This document shows positions 1 to 6,077 of a stretch of DNA of 6,077 nucleotides, one piece after another. The position numbers were made by a program, and so were the translations under genes. Source of the DNA: Planctomycetia bacterium (GTDB taxonomy: Bacteria; Planctomycetota; UBA11346). The stretch lies in NCBI GenBank assembly GCA_005801395.1, contig SYDV01000386.1, positions 1 through 6,077 on the forward strand, in the 5' to 3' direction. Numbering within the stretch: the stretch's first letter is position 1; each line of letters starts with the position of its first letter. The notes beneath the pieces were generated by a model. The model did no database searches. It was not told the DNA's origin and saw only the letters and a program-made list of their open reading frames with translations.

Positions 1-181
<181 letters not shown>

Positions 182-187
182 TTAGTC

Positions 188-754
188 ATGCCGCTAGCCG
201 ATCAACGACTGAGCGACATTACCAAGGCCCTCTGCGAACGTACCCCCACCCCAGGGGGCGGCGCAGCGGCCGCCATTGCTGCTGCCCTCGGCTGTGCCGC
301 AGGCGCCATGGCCGCTCGTTATACGACTGGCGCAAAATATTTGACGCTCGAAGCAGAATCACTGGCACTTGCCGAGTTACTAACCCAAACGGCAAATGCT
401 TGCCTGCAAACCGCTGATGATGATGCCATCGCTTATGCTGCCCTGACCGCAGCACGAAAAAATAAAGACCAACTAGCCATAACCCAAGCAACAGCGGCAG
501 CCATTGCCGTTCCTGCACAGTTATTAGCGTTGTGCGCGCAACATGCTGCTGACCTCGCCGCTTTTAGGCCCCGATGTAATCCTTATTTAGTGTCCGACGT
601 CAACGTCGGCATTCATTTATTATGCGGTGCAGGCCGTGCCGCTTGGCAAACGTTACTCATAAACCAACCGAACGACGCTGTCATTACAGTAGCACGTACT
701 CATCTAGCGGCACTACAATTGACGGAACAAGGCGCGTTGGAAACGGGCACATGA
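188..754 (+). CDS. Cyclodeaminase/cyclohydrolase family protein (FTCD_C/FchA-like)
   Basis: A 188-residue cytosolic protein covering one FTCD_C domain. The family includes the cyclodeaminase half of formiminotransferase-cyclodeaminase (5-formimino-THF to 5,10-methenyl-THF plus ammonia) and stand-alone FchA methenyl-THF cyclohydrolases of about this length. Visible marks are the glycine-rich TPTPGGGAAAA motif at residues 19-29, the DDDAIAYAAL helix at 77-86, IAVPAQLL at 106-113, and NPYLVSDVNVGIHLL at 131-145, matching the family's N-x-x-x-V-S-D-V-x-V signature. The protein is mostly Ala-rich helix, as expected for the fold. The ATG at 188 places the PTPGGG motif at the usual distance from the N terminus. 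No strong Shine-Dalgarno is seen, which fits translational coupling to murA 6 bp upstream. The stop overlaps the start of the next gene. No formiminotransferase domain or his/hut gene is nearby, so the substrate cannot be named; cyclohydrolase or cyclodeaminase activity are both possible. Confidence 0.85.
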   Translation: MPLADQRLSDITKALCERTPTPGGGAAAAIAAALGCAAGAMAARYTTGAKYLTLEAESLALAELLTQTANACLQTADDDAIAYAALTAARKNKDQLAITQATAAAIAVPAQLLALCAQHAADLAAFRPRCNPYLVSDVNVGIHLLCGAGRAAWQTLLINQPNDAVITVARTHLAALQLTEQGALETGT

Positions 755-1563
755 AAATACCGCTAAAAATTGCACTAGCGCTAATTTTAGCCCTCACCCT
801 ACCAGTCGCTCAAGCAGGCGAAGTTGCCACCACGTTGGCCGCCAGTGATTTCGAAGCGAGTATTAGCGGCGAGATTATTCACACCAATGAATTGACAGTT
901 GGACCACTGGTTTTGCATGATGTCGTAAGTCGCCCTGAGTTACAAAAAAACCTTTTCTTTTTCCATGATTGCCAAGCAACCGTTTATGGCGGAACGGCTA
1001 AAGGATCCCTGTCTATTGATTTTATTCGCAACCGTATGCACATATCAACGACGGTAAACAACGTTGATTTAGCCACCTTGCTCGCTGCTTTTGGCGGCAA
1101 TGCGGATAGTTATTCGGGTGTCGTTTCAGGACAAATCGACATCTCGTTTCCTTTGGGGAAACCCGAAGAAGCCGAAGGGCGCGGACGCGTCACCATAGCA
1201 AACGGCAATTTGGTAGAACTGTCATTTCTCACAAATTTACTGGTTGGCGACATTACCAATGTGCGAAACCAAGACTCTGCCGAAGCAAATTTTGATATAA
1301 AAGAAGGTGCTATTCGTTTATCATCAGCCAGCGTTGTGATGCCCAAAGGCATTATGCTCATATCTGGAATTGTTATGCTCGACGGTTCCTTACGCCTTCT
1401 CGTTATCCCGCATGTTTCAGGTGGGTTACTGAGCCAAGTGTGGTTTGTGGGCAAATGGTTCGGCAGCGCCTTAGCCTTCGCCAGTAGCCATGTCGCGCGC
1501 GCCGTCGTCCGGGGAAATGTCACCAAGCCGGTCGTTGTTATTAATCCATTCGCCAGTCATTAA
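751..1563 (+). CDS. Exported AsmA-like C-terminal domain protein
   Basis: A 270-residue protein starting at the ATG that overlaps the previous stop (ATGA, 751-754). The reading frame stays open further upstream, but this start gives a clean signal peptide: MK, a hydrophobic core at about residues 4-18, then VAQA before a cut near residue 22. The mature part is beta-rich and resembles the C-terminal repeat region of AsmA/TamB-type envelope proteins. Examples are 'VYGGTAKGSLSIDF' at 78-91, 'NNVDLATLLAAFGG' at 103-116, 'YSGVVSGQIDISFPLG' at 121-136, and 'GRGRVTIANGNLVELSFL' at 143-160. The end, RGNVTKPVVVINPF at 254-267, matches the closing 'G-x-x-x-x-P' strand of such domains. AsmA-like proteins are implicated in lipid transport or outer-membrane homeostasis in the periplasm. 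This one is far shorter than AsmA or TamB and has only the C-terminal part, so its own role is unknown. It is probably in one operon with murA and the cyclodeaminase gene. Confidence 0.75.
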   Translation: MKIPLKIALALILALTLPVAQAGEVATTLAASDFEASISGEIIHTNELTVGPLVLHDVVSRPELQKNLFFFHDCQATVYGGTAKGSLSIDFIRNRMHISTTVNNVDLATLLAAFGGNADSYSGVVSGQIDISFPLGKPEEAEGRGRVTIANGNLVELSFLTNLLVGDITNVRNQDSAEANFDIKEGAIRLSSASVVMPKGIMLISGIVMLDGSLRLLVIPHVSGGLLSQVWFVGKWFGSALAFASSHVARAVVRGNVTKPVVVINPFASH

Positions 1564-1582
1564 TTTTTATTATCAGCGACGT

Positions 1583-2005
1583 TTATTCCCCCATCACGGT
1601 CACAACAACGCTGCGGCTGCCTCCGTGATCACGATGTTCCCCTAAATAAATTCCCTGCCACGTTCCCAATTGTAATTGACCATCGCGAACTGGGATTAAC
1701 ACCCCTACACCAAATAATGATGCTTTCACATGTGCAGGCATGTCATCATTACCTTCGGCGTCGTGCGCGAAATAACGCGCGCCATCCGGAATTGATTCAC
1801 GCGTCCAGCGTTCTAAATCGGTACGTACACTCGGATCAGCATTTTCATTAATACTGAGTGATGCCGAAGTGTGTTGGATAAACCCATGCCACAGACCAAT
1901 ACACACCTGACGTAAATAAGATGCGTGTCCGACTAATTCATCCGTCACCAAATGAAACCCACGCGGGCGAGCACGCAACGTGACCACCGTTTGAAACCAA
2001 CTCAT
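1583..2005 (-). CDS. yjbQ: YjbQ/UPF0047 family protein
   Basis: A 140-residue single-domain cytosolic protein, the usual length for the family. The signature is complete: GFIQHTSASLSINENADP at residues 41-58, then a DLERW helix, AHDAEGNDDMPAHVKASL at 80-97, and LGTWQGIYLGEHRDHGGSR at 113-131, ending in VVVTVMGE. The His, Asp and Glu residues in these blocks form the conserved pocket of the family. YjbQ proteins have been reported to show weak thiamin phosphate synthase activity, but their main role is not settled. Its ATG lies 2 bp after the ugd stop on the same strand, with no clear Shine-Dalgarno, so it is probably translated by coupling from the ugd message. It converges on the AsmA-like gene with a 19-bp gap. 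The family call is secure; the cellular function is not. Confidence 0.95.
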   Translation of the reverse strand: MSWFQTVVTLRARPRGFHLVTDELVGHASYLRQVCIGLWHGFIQHTSASLSINENADPSVRTDLERWTRESIPDGARYFAHDAEGNDDMPAHVKASLFGVGVLIPVRDGQLQLGTWQGIYLGEHRDHGGSRSVVVTVMGE

Positions 2006-2007
2006 GG

Positions 2008-3369
2008 TTAGACGGTTTTCGCCACACGTGTCATCTTCACTGGCACGCCAATTGGGTACAGCATTAAGCCATGCGCTGACGTGCGAGATTCATCGTATTG
2101 ATTCCGGCCATCGAAAATCGCTTTGCCACGCAGTTGTTGCGCGAGACGACGGAAGTCAGGTCGGCGGAACGGCCGCCATTCGGTCATCAAGCACAACACA
2201 TCAGCGTTTTCAGTCGCGTCATAAGCATCATCCACATAAGTGATACGCGGCAATTCACCAAGAGCGCGTTGTGTCTCATGAGTCGCTTTGGGATCATAAG
2301 CACGTATCGTCGCGCCAGCTGAAATTAGCACTTTTATCAATTCTAATGCCGGTGATTCGCGCACGTCATCGGTATTCGGTTTAAATGCCAAGCCCCACAT
2401 GGCAATCGTGAGCGATGCGATGGTTCGTCCATTCAAAGCACACCACGCTTGAAGTTTATGCAGCATCACGCTTTTCTGCCGCTGATTCACCGCATCTACT
2501 TGGACCAATAATTCGGCGTCATATCCCGCAATTTTAGCCGTATGCACGAGTGCGCGTACGTCCTTGGGAAAACACGAACCACCATAACCAACACCTGGAT
2601 GTAAAAATTGTAGACCAATGCGTTGATCTGCCCCCACACCTAAACGCACTTGTCGCACATCTGCGCCGACCTTTTCACAGATATTAGAAATCTCGTTAAT
2701 AAAGCTGATCTTCGTGGCTAACATCGCATTCGCTGCGTACTTGGTCATTTCAGCCGAGCGAATATCCATCGTGTAAAAACGCAGGCCATTGCGAATAAAT
2801 GGCGCATATAACTCGTGCAATAGTTTACCCGCTTTATCATTTGCAATACCGACCACCACGCGGTCTGGCTTCATGAAATCTTCAACCGCCGATCCTTCTT
2901 TGAGAAATTCTGGATTACTAGCAACATCAAATTCAAACCGCAAACCACGCTTGGTTAATTCTTCAGACACCCATCCACGCACCCGATCGGCAGTTCCCAC
3001 TGGCACGGTGCTTTTATTAACGACCACACAATATTCGGTGATATGACGTCCAATATCGCGCGCTGCTGATTCAACATAACGCAAATCCGCTTCACCACTG
3101 GCCGACATCGGCGTACCGACACAAATAAAAGCCAGTTCCGCCTGAGCCAGACCTTCGCCAGCTTTGGTGGAAAAACGCAGGCGATGCCCGTGGACATTTT
3201 CCTCGACTAATTCTTGTAATCCCGCTTCATAAATCGGAATCTCTCCACGATTTAATCGTTCTACCTTCATGACATCGACATCTACACAGATCACTTGATT
3301 ACCCATTTCGGCAAAACAGGTCCCCGAAACCAACCCGACGTACCCGGTGCCAAAAATAGCAATGCGCAT
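2008..3369 (-). CDS. ugd: UDP-glucose 6-dehydrogenase
   Basis: A 453-residue, full-length NAD-dependent enzyme that oxidises UDP-glucose twice to UDP-glucuronate, a cytosolic precursor for capsule, exopolysaccharide and uronic-acid-modified envelope glycans. The N-terminal Rossmann domain opens with FGTGYVGLVSG (residues 6-16) and has CVGTP at 83-87, NKSTVPVGT at 118-126 and NPEFLKEGSAVEDF at 152-165. The central helix carries EMTKYAANAMLATKISFINE at 207-226, including the catalytic Lys210. The catalytic cysteine is Cys266 in GYGGSCFPKD (261-270), with Asp270 also kept. The C-terminal UDP-binding domain has GLAFKPNTDDVRESP at 326-340. All key residues are present, so it should be active. The ATG directly precedes the Rossmann motif; a weak GGGAAAAG-like ribosome site lies about 6-13 bases upstream. 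It is the first gene of a two-gene unit with yjbQ. Family members acting on GDP-mannose or UDP-ManNAc share the fold, but the motifs fit Ugd best. Confidence 0.96.
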   Translation of the reverse strand: MRIAIFGTGYVGLVSGTCFAEMGNQVICVDVDVMKVERLNRGEIPIYEAGLQELVEENVHGHRLRFSTKAGEGLAQAELAFICVGTPMSASGEADLRYVESAARDIGRHITEYCVVVNKSTVPVGTADRVRGWVSEELTKRGLRFEFDVASNPEFLKEGSAVEDFMKPDRVVVGIANDKAGKLLHELYAPFIRNGLRFYTMDIRSAEMTKYAANAMLATKISFINEISNICEKVGADVRQVRLGVGADQRIGLQFLHPGVGYGGSCFPKDVRALVHTAKIAGYDAELLVQVDAVNQRQKSVMLHKLQAWCALNGRTIASLTIAMWGLAFKPNTDDVRESPALELIKVLISAGATIRAYDPKATHETQRALGELPRITYVDDAYDATENADVLCLMTEWRPFRRPDFRRLAQQLRGKAIFDGRNQYDESRTSAHGLMLYPIGVPVKMTRVAKTV

Positions 3370-3521
3370 GATGAGCTTTTCCCAACAGTGATGAGGGCGC
3401 CAGTTGTGCGGATCATGACCGGTGATTCAAGATCCACCCAGCTTCGTGCTGAGTACAACTTGCTCTCCGCCCCATTTTGCTCTAAATCGCGCTTTCCAAT
3501 CTGACCTTCTGGAGATGCCTC
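3370..3521. promoter_or_regulatory. Divergent intergenic region carrying promoters for ugd and the SMP-30 gene
   Basis: This 152-bp gap lies between the divergent starts of ugd (minus) and the gluconolactonase-like gene (plus), so it must hold the start signals for both unless transcription begins elsewhere. No strong sigma-70 pair stands out. The best plus-strand guess is TTGCTC at 3460-3465 with CTAAAT at 3482-3487 (16-bp spacer), which is weak. A short interrupted inverted repeat, GGATC at 3410-3414 and GATCC at 3431-3435 with ATCA/TGAT inside, lies mid-gap and could be an operator or chance. A GGAG ribosome site at 3511-3514, 7 bases before the ATG, supports the plus-strand start. No small gene is supported here. 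Confidence 0.45.
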
Positions 3522-4478
3522 ATGCGCTTTATCATTCCGACCCTCATCGCCCTCTGTGCCCAGGTGGCTGCCGTTGCAGCGGATCTTGTTCCCGTTGATG
3601 CCGTAGCTTTTGCCAAAGTGGTGGCCGCTGATGCCACCGTGCGAAAATTGGGTGGCGATATGAAATTTTTAGAGGGTCCCGCTTGGACAAACGCCAAAGG
3701 TGGATATTTGGTGTTTAGCGATATTCCCAGCAATCAAATTAAAAAATGGACTGCCGCTGACGGGGTCACGACGTTTCGTGAGCCGAGTGATAATTCCAAC
3801 GGCAATCTTTTTGATACCGACGGTTCGATGGTGACTTGTCATCACAGCGCACGCGCACTCACCCGAACAAAAGCCGACGGAAGTATAGAAGTCTTAGTCA
3901 ACGCCTTTGAAGGGAAAAAATTGAATTCACCAAATGATGTCGCCATTACCAAGGCTGGCATTATTTATTTCACCGATCCGTCGTATGGCGTGAAAGCTCC
4001 AGCGGTCAAAGAACAAGCGGGGCAATTTGTTTACCGTTTCGATCCCGCAACCAAAGCTATTACCGCCATTATCACCGATATTGATATGCCCAATGGCATT
4101 ACGTTTTCACCAGATGAAAAAATACTCTACGTTGCTGACTCCGGCAAAACCAAAAGTATTTATGCGTACCCACTCAATGCCGATGGTTCGGTCGGTGCCG
4201 GTAAAGTCTTTACCAAACTTGATAAGGGTTCGCCCGACGGCATTCGCGTGGACACCGACGGGCGCGTTTGGAGCAGCGCTGGTGACGGCGTACGCGTTTA
4301 TGCGGCAGATGGCGTGCTGTTAGGCACCATTACCATGCCACCATTACCAGGTAAAACCGCTGGAGAATCACCCGCGAATCTCTGTTTTGGCGGCAGCAAT
4401 GGTAAAACATTATTTATCACCGCGCGTACATCGCTTTTTGCTATTGATGTTTTAGTTGGCGACGCCCACGCGCGATAA
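3522..4478 (+). CDS. Exported SMP-30/gluconolactonase-like beta-propeller
   Basis: A 318-residue protein with a Sec signal peptide (MRF, hydrophobic residues 4-19, cleavage near AVAA at 17-20), so the enzyme probably acts in the periplasm or outside. The mature part is a six-bladed propeller of the SMP-30/gluconolactonase/LRE family, whose members hydrolyse sugar lactones or other esters using one bound divalent metal. By family comparison the metal and substrate residues are Glu51 (LEGPAW), Asn138 (LNSPNDV), Asn191 (MPNGITFSPD) and Asp239 (GSPDGIRVD), all present. Other typical blocks are GNLFDTDGSMVTCHHSAR at 94-111 and YFTDPSYGVK at 149-158. The ATG follows GGAG by 7 bases, a good ribosome site. 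A beta-barrel gene follows 45 bp later on the same strand, probably in the same message. The substrate is not shown by the sequence; a lactone from extracellular sugar oxidation is a reasonable guess. No sugar transporter or dehydrogenase sits beside it. Confidence 0.92.
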   Translation: MRFIIPTLIALCAQVAAVAADLVPVDAVAFAKVVAADATVRKLGGDMKFLEGPAWTNAKGGYLVFSDIPSNQIKKWTAADGVTTFREPSDNSNGNLFDTDGSMVTCHHSARALTRTKADGSIEVLVNAFEGKKLNSPNDVAITKAGIIYFTDPSYGVKAPAVKEQAGQFVYRFDPATKAITAIITDIDMPNGITFSPDEKILYVADSGKTKSIYAYPLNADGSVGAGKVFTKLDKGSPDGIRVDTDGRVWSSAGDGVRVYAADGVLLGTITMPPLPGKTAGESPANLCFGGSNGKTLFITARTSLFAIDVLVGDAHAR

Positions 4479-4523
4479 TCATTACCAAAAAAATTACCTG
4501 CACCAAATCATTAAGGCTGAATT

Positions 4524-5318
4524 ATGCTCACTCGCTCGCTCGTATCCCTTACCCTATATTCCCTGACGGTTGTGGGAACCGCCTACGCTGCCGATGAGGC
4601 CGCAACTGACTATTGGGTACGAGTCATGCCAGCCGCTTGGATGGTCGATTTTGATGGCAGCACCAACTACAACATAAATGGCGCTGGCAGTGGCGATCAG
4701 CAATTAAGTACGTTAGGTTTAGCGAACCAAGAAGTTGGCTTTGGTTTAGAAGCAGGATTTAAACTGCCGTTCTTAGTTTCGCTGCATGGCGGCGGCTTTA
4801 TGCAGGAAACCGATGGTTCATTTAATACCGCTAGCTTTAATTATGGCGGTCAAAATTTCACCACGGGCACCAGCGAAGTAGAAATTTCAGACCTGTATTT
4901 AGAAGCGGACCTTCGTCTTTTAGATCTCGACGTTGCTGGTGTCGCATTTGGCCTCGGCTACCACTCGATGAACAATACCGTTAGCTTAAGCGGCAGTGGA
5001 ACGAGCGCCACGCTTGATGAGGATTACCAATTTCCCGTGCTCGCTTTGCGTGGTCATGTAAACGTACCCGTATTATTGTCACTCGGCGCAGAAGCGAAAA
5101 TCCATTGGATGGAAATGAGCTACATGGACAACAAAATTAGTCACCTTGATGCTGCCATACAAATCACTTGGATGCCGTGGAATATGCTGGGATTTATGGG
5201 CGGATATCGTTATCTCGACAGCAATATCACATTCAAAAGCCCCAATGGCATCAACGCCAGCGCCAAATTAGATTTATCTCTCGGTGGACCATTTTTGGGG
5301 ATGATTGGAAAATTTTAA
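4524..5318 (+). CDS. Outer-membrane beta-barrel protein
   Basis: A 264-residue protein with a signal peptide: MLTR, hydrophobic residues 5-19, and an AYA cleavage motif at 20-22 followed by ADEAATD. The mature part is made of alternating polar and hydrophobic strands with Gly and aromatic residues, e.g. VGFGLEAGFKLPFLVSLHGGGF (positions 71-92, key Gly/Phe pattern), SDLYLEADLRLLDL at 122-135, GVAFGLGYHSM at 139-149, and GFMGGYRYLD at 223-232. It ends in SLGGPFLGMIGKF, with a terminal Phe and aliphatic/aromatic alternation as in the BAM-recognised beta-signal. The length would suit a barrel of about 8-10 strands. The second half ('VNVPVLLSLGAEAKI', 'GYRYLD', 'GPFLGM') resembles TIGR04219-type outer-membrane proteins, but I cannot confirm membership. 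An AAGG ribosome site at 4513-4516 precedes the ATG by 7 bases. Function is unknown; the position behind the exported lactonase-like gene suggests co-expression, not a known joint role. Confidence 0.82.
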   Translation: MLTRSLVSLTLYSLTVVGTAYAADEAATDYWVRVMPAAWMVDFDGSTNYNINGAGSGDQQLSTLGLANQEVGFGLEAGFKLPFLVSLHGGGFMQETDGSFNTASFNYGGQNFTTGTSEVEISDLYLEADLRLLDLDVAGVAFGLGYHSMNNTVSLSGSGTSATLDEDYQFPVLALRGHVNVPVLLSLGAEAKIHWMEMSYMDNKISHLDAAIQITWMPWNMLGFMGGYRYLDSNITFKSPNGINASAKLDLSLGGPFLGMIGKF

Positions 5319-5328
5319 GGGGAGCAGT

Positions 5329-5387
5329 CGTAGCTATGCCAATATGCCGCGCATAAAACTTGAGATGAACAAGTCGCGCTAGCTACG
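5329..5387. terminator. Imperfect nested inverted repeat between convergent genes, possible bidirectional terminator
   Basis: Three pairs of complementary arms nest inside one another: CGTAGCTA (5329-5336) with TAGCTACG (5380-5387), GCGC (5349-5352) with GCGC (5376-5379), and ACTTG (5358-5362) with CAAGT (5370-5374) around a 7-base loop. That is 17 pairs in total, with a 12-base bulge on the left arm and a 5/1 internal loop. It fills the gap between the barrel gene and the MetF-like gene and overlaps the last three codons of the latter. There is no T-tract on either side, so it is not a textbook intrinsic terminator. Confidence 0.3.
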
Positions 5388-6077
5388 CAACGCGCGGATA
5401 ACAATTTCGGCCTGGGCGGTACGTTCGTCTGGTAGCATTAAACACACGCCACTCAAACGTTGACGCCAATGACCTAAAAAGCGCAGCACGCCTTTCGCGT
5501 CTTCATCTGGATCGGCAGACAAACGTCCTTTAAGACGGTCGGGTACCGACAGGCTGGGTAATTCATTATCAATTTCATCAGCCGTTGCGGCGTCTGGTAG
5601 CACTAATATTTCCGCAAATAAAGGAACACGTAAGTTCATCCCCGTCATGAGTGCGCGGAATTCACCTGGCTGATAGATTGGCTGTAAGGTTAAAAAATCC
5701 GCCGCCGCATACGTTTCAGTTACGCCAACGCTGCCTAACTGGTGTGCACGTGCAGAGGATAAGCGAACACCAACCGTGAATGCCGTTGGTTCCTCCAATC
5801 GCGTACCGGCTAAATCACGGCCATTATTTAATGATTTTACCAATCGCAGTACCGCTGCAGCTTCGCAGCCAACAGCTGACACATCAATTCGTGTTTCACT
5901 ACTAAAGACACCATCGTCAATAATTACCGTACGAATGCCGACCAAGTGCGCATTGAGCAACATGTCCTGCGCCGCTGGCAAACTCGTATCCGCAGCAATT
6001 AAATCAAGAATAGCTGGCTTGCCGGTAGCGTCTTGCAAGTGGCGAAGTCGTGCCGGTAAACGAGCGCCTCGCTGAGC
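5379..6077 (-). CDS. Methylenetetrahydrofolate reductase (MetF)-like protein, 5' end outside window
   Basis: The frame is open to the right edge, giving 232 visible residues; a TTG at 6038 could serve as start but would cut the barrel, so the true start is probably beyond the window. The MetF family reduces 5,10-methylene-THF to 5-methyl-THF with FAD, feeding methionine synthesis. Matches along the visible fragment are LLNAHLVGIRTV (40-51; family 'LLGAHALGIRNI'), the segment from DVSAVG (65) through LRLVKSLNNGRDLAG (77-91) to EEPTAFTVGVRL (95-106), AADFLTLQPIY (125-135; family 'ADF-TQP-F'), and NELPSLSVPDRLKGRL (171-186; family 'NEVPGISIPEEVRERM'). The pattern is closest to the reductase half of YitJ-type bifunctional homocysteine methyltransferase/MTHFR proteins, so a fused N-terminal domain is possible. 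The Gln of the TQP motif is kept, but HLTCRD reads as DLIAAD and the TGDPP loop reads as IDDGVFSS. It may be a paralogue with altered cofactor or substrate use. Confidence 0.7.
   Translation of the reverse strand, partial: AQRGARLPARLRHLQDATGKPAILDLIAADTSLPAAQDMLLNAHLVGIRTVIIDDGVFSSETRIDVSAVGCEAAAVLRLVKSLNNGRDLAGTRLEEPTAFTVGVRLSSARAHQLGSVGVTETYAAADFLTLQPIYQPGEFRALMTGMNLRVPLFAEILVLPDAATADEIDNELPSLSVPDRLKGRLSADPDEDAKGVLRFLGHWRQRLSGVCLMLPDERTAQAEIVIRALRS

Noticed and set aside
219..518. Open minus-strand frame of 99 codons
   Set aside because: It lies wholly antisense to the cyclodeaminase-family gene, and its Trp/Arg/Gln-rich composition looks like a shadow of Ala codons on the other strand.
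622..750. Upstream extension of the AsmA-like reading frame
   Set aside because: It would overlap the cyclodeaminase gene by over 100 bp and bury the signal peptide; the added residues are basic and Ser/Thr-rich with no conservation pattern.
1110..1526. Open minus-strand frame of 138 codons inside the AsmA-like gene
   Set aside because: No recognisable domain or ribosome site, and it is fully covered by a gene with a signal peptide and family motifs on the plus strand.
1561..1585. T-rich stretch between the convergent AsmA-like and yjbQ genes as a terminator
   Set aside because: There is a TTTTTATT run but no GC-rich stem before it on either strand.
3440..3449. Short hairpin, AGC and GCT around TTCG, in the divergent gap
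   Set aside because: The stem is only 3-4 bp, has no following T-tract, and is expected by chance.
3522..3590. Possible lipobox around Cys12 of the SMP-30-like signal peptide
   Set aside because: The residue before the Cys is Leu rather than Gly, Ala or Ser, and the hydrophobic core continues past it; ordinary signal peptidase I cleavage near residue 20 fits better.
5776..6075. Open plus-strand frame of 99 codons at the right edge
   Set aside because: Antisense to the MetF-like gene, with low-complexity Ser/Ala/Arg content and no motif.

Overview
The window looks like ordinary chromosome from a Gram-negative (diderm) bacterium of roughly balanced base composition. The diderm call rests on an outer-membrane beta-barrel gene, an AsmA-like periplasmic protein and several Sec signal peptides. 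The proteins have a flavour I associate with Planctomycetes/Verrucomicrobia/Lentisphaerae-type genomes, but nothing seen here fixes a phylum. No tRNA, rRNA, transposase, CRISPR array, phage gene or plasmid function was found.

Layout. Bases 1-1563 read on the + strand as a tight cluster: the 3' end of murA (peptidoglycan precursor synthesis), a small cyclodeaminase/cyclohydrolase-family gene 6 bp later, and an exported AsmA-like gene whose ATG overlaps the previous stop (ATGA). This cluster converges, with a 19-bp gap, on a minus-strand pair at 1583-3369: ugd (UDP-glucose 6-dehydrogenase) followed 2 bp downstream by a YjbQ/UPF0047 gene. A 152-bp divergent intergenic region (3370-3521) separates ugd from a + strand pair: an exported SMP-30/gluconolactonase-like enzyme (3522-4478) and a beta-barrel outer-membrane protein (4524-5318). 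The last gene, on the minus strand and running off the right edge, is a divergent methylenetetrahydrofolate reductase (MetF)-like protein. It is separated from the barrel gene by 60 bp holding an imperfect inverted repeat.

How the genes relate. Cell-envelope roles dominate: MurA, the AsmA-like protein, UDP-glucuronate supply by Ugd, the exported lactonase-like propeller and the barrel. Two genes belong to folate one-carbon families (cyclodeaminase/cyclohydrolase and MetF-like), but they lie about 4.6 kb apart in different transcription units, so any joint pathway is inference.

I do not see a new multi-gene system. The best leads are the MetF-like protein with substituted hallmark residues, the murA/cyclodeaminase/AsmA-like linkage, and the 5329-5387 inverted repeat.
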